NCBI GenBank assembly: GCA_020349025.1
Contig: CP070763.1
Span: 1,400,558-1,457,414, forward strand
DNA: 56,857 nucleotides
From: Candidatus Latescibacterota bacterium
GTDB taxonomy: Bacteria > Krumholzibacteriota > Krumholzibacteriia > G020349025
Direction of reading: 5' to 3'
Shown one piece after another: positions 50,767 to 56,857 of this stretch (the first letter of the stretch is position 1; each line of letters begins with the position of its first letter). Position numbers and translations under genes: made by a program. The notes under the pieces are model-generated. The model had not been told where the DNA came from. It saw nothing but the letters and a program-made list of their open reading frames with translations, and ran no database searches.

Positions 50767-52653
50767 ATGCGACACGTGCACACGCGGCTGCGGATTCCGT
50801 TCCTCATCGCCCCCCTCCTGGCAGCGACGCCCACCTTCTCGGCGGAGCTGCCGTGGCTGGCTCGGGTGGACGGCTGCACACACGAGGTCACGAGCGCCCT
50901 GCTCGAGCACGGCATCGTCGTGTCGCAGAGGCTCGGTGACGTCGGACTCCTCTTCGCCGACGCCACGCTGCCGCCGATCCTCGAACGGCTGGGGTGCACC
51001 TTCGCCGTTCTCGATGCGGATGCCAACCTGCACGAGCACTACCTCGTTCGCGACGACGCCGCCCGACTCGAGGCAGCGCGGCCACCTCTACGCCTGCTCG
51101 ATCGCGTGGATGGGACCGCGATCGTGGCGCTGCCGCGCGGCGACGTGGCGCGCTTGCTTGAGCTCGGCGTCGAGATCCAGAAGCTCTTTCGCACGCCGAT
51201 GCGCCTGCCCCGTCTCAGGCCTGCAACGTGGCGCGACGCCGACGTGGCGTCCTCCTCCGCCTTCATCCACGCGCTCGTCGAGGGGGTCTCGGCCGACTCG
51301 CTGCAGGCCTTTGTCTCGACGCTCGAAGCGTTCGGTACGCGCAACGCGACGAAGCCGCAGTCGCACGCGGCGGCGCAGTGGCTCGCCGCAAAGTTCCGCA
51401 GCTACGGGATCGACGATGTGCAGATCCGCACCTGGAGCACGACTTATCCGGGCAACGTCGTCGCGACCATCCCCGGCCGCGTCGCACCGAAGGACGTCTA
51501 CCTCGTCGGTGGGCACTACGACTCGGTTGCGCCGGAGCAGAAGCTGGAGCCCGGAGCGGACGACAATGCAACCGGCACCGCGTCCCTCCTCGAGTGCGCC
51601 CGGCTCTTGGCGCCGCACGAGTTCGCGGCCACGCTGCGCATCGTGGCCTTCAGCGCCGAGGAGTACGGCTTGGTCGGGAGTGAGGCGTACGCTGCACGGG
51701 CGGCATCCTCTGGCGAGAACATCCTCGGGATGATCAACCTCGACATGCTCGGCTACCTCGCTCCTCACGACAGACTGGACCTCGACCTGATCACGAACAG
51801 CCCGAGCACGTGGCTGCGCGACGCGGCACGCGAGGTCGCCGCGACCTACGTTCCCGACCTTCCCGTCGTCAACGGCAAGCTCCTGCGCGGGACCAGCGAT
51901 CACGCTTCCTTCTGGCGCCACGGCTTCCATGCCATCTTCCTGCACGAGGACTCGACGCAACCGTCACCGTTCATCCACACGATGGATGACGTCACCGGAC
52001 TGAGCTACAACAACCCGGAGCTGCACGCGCTGTGCACCCAGGCGACCGTGGCGCTTCTCTCGACGCTCGCCGGTGCGGTGGAGGTGCCCGTCGTGCTGCA
52101 CTCCTTTTCGCTGCATCGGGAAGCAGATGCCGTGCGCCTGATCTGGAAGCTGGCCCCCGCGGTTCGCATCCAGCTTGCGTCGGTCGGCGTGCAACGCGCC
52201 GAAACCGAAGCGGGGCCCTACGCGCGTTTGGGTGGCGCACTTCCCGCAACGCGCTCTGAATTCGTGGATCTCGACGCGCCGGCGACACACGTCTGGTACC
52301 GGCTGGCGCTGCGGCACCGGGATGGCACGGAGTCTTTCACGAGCTCGATGGGCGCCAAAGCGTACACGACGCGAACCGCGCTCGATGGCGTCGAAAGCGC
52401 CTCTCACGACGGCTCAATCCGCATCCGTTTCCGCGTGGCCAGCGGCGCAGGGCGGCTTCGGCTCGGGATCTACGATGTCCGCGGGCGCCTCGTTCGCCGC
52501 CTGGTGGACGCCACGTTGGCACCTGGCGACTACCTGCAGACGTGGGATCGCGGCGACGTGCGAGGTCGCACGGTCGCGCGCGGTATCTACTTCGTACACT
52601 TGCGCAGCCTCGACGCGCGCAGCACGAGGAAGCTCGCCGTGCAGGGCCGATGA
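50767..52653 (+). CDS. Secreted M28-family zinc aminopeptidase with FlgD/T9SS-like C-terminus
   Basis: The 628-residue protein has a signal peptide (MRHVHTRLRIPFLIAPLLAA...FS-A). An M28 peptidase domain (about 195-440) contains all metal and catalytic residues: GGHYDSV (H250), GADDNATG (D265/D266), SAEEYGL (E298, E299), NLDMLGY (D326) and SDHASF (H379). The segment 440-540 is Fn3-like. The last 80 residues form a FlgD-Ig/sorting-like domain (LRLGIYDVRGRLVRRLV, GDYLQTWDRGDVRGR, GIYFVHL) that ends basic (TRKLAVQGR). ATG 50767 follows AGGAGGAGG at seven bases. The function is extracellular release of N-terminal residues or peptide scavenging. It is convergent with the next metalloprotease gene. 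Confidence 0.93.
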   Translation: MRHVHTRLRIPFLIAPLLAATPTFSAELPWLARVDGCTHEVTSALLEHGIVVSQRLGDVGLLFADATLPPILERLGCTFAVLDADANLHEHYLVRDDAARLEAARPPLRLLDRVDGTAIVALPRGDVARLLELGVEIQKLFRTPMRLPRLRPATWRDADVASSSAFIHALVEGVSADSLQAFVSTLEAFGTRNATKPQSHAAAQWLAAKFRSYGIDDVQIRTWSTTYPGNVVATIPGRVAPKDVYLVGGHYDSVAPEQKLEPGADDNATGTASLLECARLLAPHEFAATLRIVAFSAEEYGLVGSEAYAARAASSGENILGMINLDMLGYLAPHDRLDLDLITNSPSTWLRDAAREVAATYVPDLPVVNGKLLRGTSDHASFWRHGFHAIFLHEDSTQPSPFIHTMDDVTGLSYNNPELHALCTQATVALLSTLAGAVEVPVVLHSFSLHREADAVRLIWKLAPAVRIQLASVGVQRAETEAGPYARLGGALPATRSEFVDLDAPATHVWYRLALRHRDGTESFTSSMGAKAYTTRTALDGVESASHDGSIRIRFRVASGAGRLRLGIYDVRGRLVRRLVDATLAPGDYLQTWDRGDVRGRTVARGIYFVHLRSLDARSTRKLAVQGR

Positions 52654-52657
52654 CCCG

Positions 52658-55228
52658 CTAACGCATGACGACCGCGCGCGTCACCCACGCCCGCGTCCCG
52701 GTATCGACACGCACGAAGTAGGTGCCCGCGGCCACCGCAACGCCACGCTCGTCACGTCCATCCCACGCCACGCGATGCTCCCCCGGGGGACACGGCTCGC
52801 CGCGCAGCAGCGCGCGCACCCGCCGACCGGCGACATCGTAGATGACGAGCCTCACCGGGGACTCGTGCACCAGCGCGAAACGGATCTCCGTGTTGATCCG
52901 GAACGGGTTCGGCCAGACGCCGCTGCGCACGAAGCCTTCGACGCGGTTCGCGGGCTCGAAGGCGTCGGTGGGTCGACCCACCGACACCGAAACCACGGTC
53001 GCACCGGCGTTCGAGCTGATCGTCAGGTCACACGCTGCGGGCTCTGGAGAATTGGCGACGTAGCAGACGTCCAACATCGTCGTGTCGCCGGGTGCGAGAC
53101 TGAAGCTCGTGCCGCTCGTGTCGACGTAGAAGTCGCCGCTGTCGCAGCCGCTGATCGACGTGAGGTCGAGCGGCAAGTCGCCGTTGTTGACGATCGTCAC
53201 CTCTCCGCACGTGGTGTCCGCCGTGGCCACCGGACTGAGGACCAGATCGTCTGGGAAGACTTCGAGAAAAGGACCCTGCGGGCAGGTGACCGTGATGATC
53301 GCCTGGCACGTGTCGCTGGCGCCACAGACGTCGGTCACCGTCAGCACGACGGGGGTGGTGCCCTCGGGGTACGGTCCCGCGGGCTCGAGCGCCAGCGTCA
53401 CGTCGCCCCCGTCCGGATCGAACGATCCGTCGTCCACCTGGGACGGTGCGACGGACACCTCGCACTGCAGCGAGTCCCCCATCACCGCGACGTCCTGACA
53501 CGACGCCACGGGCGCCGTGTTGGCCACACACGCATCCCCGCAGGCGGCGAACGCGAGCGTGCCTTCGCCGAGATCGAAGTCGTCACCGCCACCGAGAAAG
53601 TTCTCGTACACCGTCGTTCCCGCGATGGGCTGGATCGCATTGCTGAGGTCCGTTTCACCCGGGTTCGCGGCGCCGCCACCCGGTGTGCGTCCTGCAAGAG
53701 CCGCCGTGGCTTCAACGACGCCGTACTCGACGTCGTAGGTGCCGTCGGAGCGCAAGCGGAACGTGAAGTTGTTGGAGTTGTTGGTGTTGAACTCGGGAAC
53801 GTCGTCGAACGTGACCAGGAACTCTCCACCCACCTCCACCGCCGTCACCGTGCCCTGCTGAGGGCTCAAGTCGGTCCACAACGCGGAGATGCGTGGCGGC
53901 CCCGCGAGGAAATCGCCCACCGATGGAGAGAAGTCTTCGTCGCCGGCTCCGAACGTCAGGGAACCGTTCGCATTGATGAAGAGCGTCGTGTATGCGACGT
54001 CGCAAAACGCGAACGTGAACGGAAGGTCCACCTCGATGAAGTCGTCGTCGTTGAGCGGGATGAACGGCTCGTTGATCCAGATGTCGGCCGTGATCGGGCT
54101 TGCGGCCGTCGCGGTGAGAGAGACGGAAGCGCAGCGATCGTCCGTGCTCGGATCGGAGCCTTCCGCGGCGCCGTTGTAGAACTCCTCGGCAACTCCGGGA
54201 ACACCGGATGGCGGTGTGCTGAAGCCACCGGCCACGATGCCATCGATGTAGACGACGTACTCCGCGCCGGGTGTGAGACCGTTGAAGGTGTAGAGTCCGT
54301 CGCGCCCCAAGTTCCCCTGCGTGAAGTCGCCGGAGAGGGCCGAGATGGCATCGCTCCACGGCGCGGCGAGATTGCGGGCGATGACGTTGACGCCCGTGAT
54401 CTCGGTCGTGCCGTCCGAGGCGAAGACCCGGCCCTCGATCGTGCCGAAGGACCCCGGCCAGCCTGCAGCCGGGTAGACGTTCGACAGCGCCGCGATGTCG
54501 TCGAGCTGGTCGACGCTCGCCTGCTCGACGCCCGCCCCGCCGGGCGACGGATCCAGGAACGGGTACATCGTCTCCAGGTCGGAGACGAGCGGCAAGCCAC
54601 CATACGGGGGCGTGCAGCCGGCCGGTCCGATGTCGTCGCCGAAGAAGCCCACCGCGCCATTGGTCTGCGTGTGCGCCAGGTTGATCGAATGCCCGAACTC
54701 GTGCGTGAAGACGCCGGCGAAAGAGGCGCCCCCCGTGTCGGCAGGGTTCACCGAGGCGCCGTTGAGGACCACCCAGCTCTCCGTCAGCGTTCCCGCGCTG
54801 CCGAACTCCGGGCTCGCGATTCCCAGAACGCCGGGTGGAGCACCGAAGAAGTCCGAGGTGACGCTGCCATCGTCATCGTAGATGACGTGAATCCCGCCGC
54901 CGTTGAACGCTCCGATGACGAGCCCGGCGTTGGCGCCGGTGATGTCGGGCAAGCCGATCGACTGGAAGGACCCGGCAACCGCCGCACTGAAGACGGCCGT
55001 GGTCACAGCGGTCCACTCGGCGTAGCTCGTGGCGACGATCCCGTCGGCGGTGTTGTTCGACAGCGGCCCCAAGCTGCCGCGATCGGTATAGACCGACACC
55101 GTGCCGCTGTACGCCCAGGGGGTGCGCGTCGCTGGATCGAAGAGAAGTAGTGGGCCGCCCGCGTGAGACACCGACGCCCCGATCGCGAGCGCCAACAGCA
55201 AGCTCGGGAAGGCTGGTCTAACGCGCAT
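52658..55228 (-). CDS. Secreted zinc metalloprotease with FlgD/T9SS-like C-terminus
   Basis: The 856-residue protein has a signal peptide (MRVRPAFPSLLLALAIGASVSHA) and the metzincin-type zinc site HEFGHSINLAH (176-186) in an N-terminal catalytic domain. A carboxypeptidase-regulatory-like beta sandwich (about 265-340), an Ig/HYR-like domain (TAPVASCQDVAV onward) and a segment with paired cysteines follow. The last 100 residues are a FlgD-Ig/type-A-sorting-like domain starting SGVWPNPFRINTEIRF, with RLVIYDVAGRRVRALL, HRVAWDGRDERG and a basic end (VTRAVVMR). The start overlaps the upstream exported gene by 11 bp, and GGAGG lies seven bases before the ATG. It is likely a cell-surface or extracellular protease. 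Confidence 0.88.
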   Translation of the reverse strand: MRVRPAFPSLLLALAIGASVSHAGGPLLLFDPATRTPWAYSGTVSVYTDRGSLGPLSNNTADGIVATSYAEWTAVTTAVFSAAVAGSFQSIGLPDITGANAGLVIGAFNGGGIHVIYDDDGSVTSDFFGAPPGVLGIASPEFGSAGTLTESWVVLNGASVNPADTGGASFAGVFTHEFGHSINLAHTQTNGAVGFFGDDIGPAGCTPPYGGLPLVSDLETMYPFLDPSPGGAGVEQASVDQLDDIAALSNVYPAAGWPGSFGTIEGRVFASDGTTEITGVNVIARNLAAPWSDAISALSGDFTQGNLGRDGLYTFNGLTPGAEYVVYIDGIVAGGFSTPPSGVPGVAEEFYNGAAEGSDPSTDDRCASVSLTATAASPITADIWINEPFIPLNDDDFIEVDLPFTFAFCDVAYTTLFINANGSLTFGAGDEDFSPSVGDFLAGPPRISALWTDLSPQQGTVTAVEVGGEFLVTFDDVPEFNTNNSNNFTFRLRSDGTYDVEYGVVEATAALAGRTPGGGAANPGETDLSNAIQPIAGTTVYENFLGGGDDFDLGEGTLAFAACGDACVANTAPVASCQDVAVMGDSLQCEVSVAPSQVDDGSFDPDGGDVTLALEPAGPYPEGTTPVVLTVTDVCGASDTCQAIITVTCPQGPFLEVFPDDLVLSPVATADTTCGEVTIVNNGDLPLDLTSISGCDSGDFYVDTSGTSFSLAPGDTTMLDVCYVANSPEPAACDLTISSNAGATVVSVSVGRPTDAFEPANRVEGFVRSGVWPNPFRINTEIRFALVHESPVRLVIYDVAGRRVRALLRGEPCPPGEHRVAWDGRDERGVAVAAGTYFVRVDTGTRAWVTRAVVMR

Positions 55229-55859
55229 TGCGGAGCCTCCCGCGCTCGATCCAGCCGTTGCGTACCGCATTGCCCACGAACGACAGGAAGGCTTCGGCGT
55301 CCACAGGGCCACTTCGGGCAGCCAGGAGCTTCGACTCCGCAGACGACAGCAGGCCTTCGTCTGCATGCACGCCGTCGAAGAGGCCGCGGTTGGAGATCGC
55401 GTTCTGCACCTGGCCGTTGTCGATGTTGAACTTGCCCTGCATCAGGCCGACGGTGGTGCGCAAGCCGGTCTGGGCGCCCGCCTTGTAGAGGAAGAGCACC
55501 ACGACCTCGTCGGGCCGGAAGCGTGGCCAACCTTCGGGCGAGCGCATCAGGTTCACGCGCCCGTCGGGCATCGCACGCGGCTCGAGGAGGCCGAACTGGC
55601 GGAATGAATACGTCTTCGAGGCGCTCCCTTTCAGAGCCTCGTCGACCCGCAGCGTGATCTCGGTGTACGGCACTTGGTTGTCGGTGAAGCCGTCTCGTAC
55701 GTCGAGAACCGTGCCGACGACGATCCGTTCCGAGAGCTGGATCAGATCGACGACGGTGCGCGCCAGAACGCTCGCACCCCGTGCCGGGGTGCTCAAGAGA
55801 AGACCCGAGAGCAGAGCGACGGCAGCAGCGGCGATGGGAACGGGGACAGGCGCTCGCAT
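55218..55859 (-). CDS. Exported protein of unknown function coupled to the metalloprotease
   Basis: The 213-residue protein has a signal peptide (about 1-29, MRAPVPVPIAAAAVALLSGLLL...ARG). The mature part contains LIQLSERIVVGTVLDVRD, YTEITLRVDEALKG and FRPDEVVVLFLYKAG, a pattern of a small beta-rich domain sometimes found next to matrixin-type proteases. I cannot name a family. The stop lies inside the start region of the metalloprotease gene (11-bp overlap), which implies translational coupling. It may be a chaperone, propeptide-like partner or inhibitor of that enzyme. Confidence 0.7.
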   Translation of the reverse strand: MRAPVPVPIAAAAVALLSGLLLSTPARGASVLARTVVDLIQLSERIVVGTVLDVRDGFTDNQVPYTEITLRVDEALKGSASKTYSFRQFGLLEPRAMPDGRVNLMRSPEGWPRFRPDEVVVLFLYKAGAQTGLRTTVGLMQGKFNIDNGQVQNAISNRGLFDGVHADEGLLSSAESKLLAARSGPVDAEAFLSFVGNAVRNGWIERGRLRNAR

Positions 55860-55952
55860 GAAACCTCCCGAAGTTCCGGCGTCGTGACGTGGCAGCAGGG
55901 CTTCGGCCGTGCAGATTGTAACTGCAAGGGCCAGATCTGCGCTGCGTCCAAA

Positions 55953-56857
55953 TCAACCACCCATCTCCCCGGAGGATGCGAGGAGCCGGTACTGCAGCGC
56001 CTCCGCCACGTGTTGCACGTCGACGTCGCTCGTGCCCTCCAGGTCGGCGATGGTGCGGGCGACGGCGAGGGCTCGATCGAAGGCGCGCACGCTGAGGTTC
56101 CAGTGCGTCATGGCCCGGCGCAGGAAGTCGATCGCCTCACGTCGGGCGCCGATCAGGGTGCGGCGCAGCTCCGCTGTCGCCTGCGCGTTGCAGTGCACGC
56201 CCTCGAAGCCCGCGTAGCGATCGACCTGTCGGCCACGCGCCGCAGCGATGCGTCGGCGCAGCTGCCGCGACTCCTGTGCGAGCCGAGAGACATGCGGCGG
56301 CGCGGCGGCGACTCCCACCTTGTCCGCCGGCGGCGTTCCCACCTCGATGCGCAGGTCGATGCGATCCAGAATCGGTCCCGAGATCTTCGAGCGGTAGCGC
56401 TGCACGTCACCTGGAGTGCACTTGCACGGCTTGCGCTTCAGTCCCAGATTGCCACACGGGCACGAGTTCATCGCCGCCACCAGCTGGAAGCGAGCGGGAA
56501 AGGCGAGGCTGCGATTCGCACGCGCCAGTCGGATGACACCCTCCTCGAGCGGCTGTCGCAGCAGATCGAGAAGTCGGCGCGGGAACTCGGGGAGCTCGTC
56601 GAGAAAGAGAACTCCGTGCTGGGCGCGCGTGATTTCGCCCGGGACCACGGGACGGCCGCCACCGACGAGGGCGGGCACCGTGATCGTGTGGTGCGGTGCC
56701 CGAAAGGGCCGCCGCACCGCCGCTGTTGCCGCCGCCTCATGCTGACCGCAAACGGAGAGCACCTGGCGCACCTCGAGCGCCTCCTCCTGGGCGAGAGGCG
56801 GCAGAAGCGCGGGAAGACAGCGCGCGAGCATGCTCTTGCCGACACCAGGCGGGCCCT
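55953..56857 (-). CDS. comM: ComM/YifB-family Mg-chelatase-like AAA+ ATPase (5' end beyond window)
   Basis: Only the C-terminal part, about 300 residues, is inside the window. The Walker A motif GPPGVGKSML sits at the right edge. Walker B is VLFLDELPEF, the sensor region AAMNSCPCG, and the arginine-rich C-terminal helical lid follows (RIAAARGRQVDRY, HWNLSVRAFDRALAVARTIADLEG). In competent bacteria ComM is a hexameric helicase that aids branch migration during transformation; it is also widespread as YifB of unclear role. The two short intergenic bases before 55953 and the 93 bp to the next gene show nothing further. Confidence 0.9.
   Translation of the reverse strand, partial: GPPGVGKSMLARCLPALLPPLAQEEALEVRQVLSVCGQHEAAATAAVRRPFRAPHHTITVPALVGGGRPVVPGEITRAQHGVLFLDELPEFPRRLLDLLRQPLEEGVIRLARANRSLAFPARFQLVAAMNSCPCGNLGLKRKPCKCTPGDVQRYRSKISGPILDRIDLRIEVGTPPADKVGVAAAPPHVSRLAQESRQLRRRIAAARGRQVDRYAGFEGVHCNAQATAELRRTLIGARREAIDFLRRAMTHWNLSVRAFDRALAVARTIADLEGTSDVDVQHVAEALQYRLLASSGEMGG

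Overview
The window is GC-rich DNA (roughly two thirds G+C) packed with genes that mostly start behind clear GGAG/AGGAGG ribosome binding sites. It looks like a Gram-negative, diderm chromosome. There are outer-membrane barrels, one lipoprotein, ExbB/ExbD/TonB proteins, a PorV-like barrel, and several secreted proteins ending in FlgD-Ig / type-IX-sorting-like domains. That mix suits the FCB superphylum or a neighbouring candidate phylum (Eisenbacteria-, Latescibacteria- or Krumholzibacteria-like). This placement is an inference from gene content; no rRNA or marker set is present. I found no rRNA, tRNA, CRISPR array, insertion sequence or phage.

Layout. 1-7209 (-): giant secreted metallophosphoesterase carrying about 19 cadherin-like repeats, with its C-terminus beyond the left edge. 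7557-9248 (+): GAF-SpoIIE phosphatase and a small partner. 9245-20144 (-): a tight eight-gene operon reading adhesin, PorV-like barrel, 1037-residue TPR protein, ExbB, ExbD, ExbD, TonB and an exported FlgD-Ig protein. 20525-22871 (-): small barrel and glnS. 23038-27563 (+): acyl-CoA-dehydrogenase-like flavoprotein, then boxC and boxB of aerobic benzoyl-CoA degradation, with a 47-residue shikimate-kinase-like relic between the flavoprotein and boxC. 27739-27978 (+): small, very acidic protein. 28015-35305 (-): TPR protein, mnmA, membrane metallopeptidase, 2-oxoacid dehydrogenase E1-alpha, barrel, GH13 enzyme and transaldolase in close succession. 35476-39015 (-): a second TonB-like protein with a lipoprotein and a barrel. 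39160-42024 (-): methyltransferase, HAD phosphatase and acyl-CoA dehydrogenase. 42272-47461 (+): 3-hydroxyacyl-CoA dehydrogenase, enoyl-CoA hydratase, aldehyde dehydrogenase, amidohydrolase and MDR oxidoreductase. 47471-50566 (-): DRG/TGS-type GTPase, double-VanZ membrane protein and a probably frameshifted membrane gene. 50767-55859: two secreted metallopeptidases with sorting-like C-termini and a coupled exported protein. 55953-56857 (-): ComM/YifB ATPase cut by the right edge.

How the genes may work together. The most striking unit is the operon at 9245-20144. It places a large surface protein, an outer-membrane barrel, a long periplasmic TPR protein and a complete proton-driven ExbB/ExbD/ExbD/TonB motor in one transcript. 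Its partners suggest a dedicated trans-envelope machine for secretion, surface display or force generation rather than ordinary nutrient uptake. A second theme is aromatic and acyl-CoA catabolism: boxCB plus a separate beta-oxidation/aldehyde-dehydrogenase cluster could together cover ring opening and much of the lower pathway. BoxA, benzoate-CoA ligase and a thiolase are not in the window.
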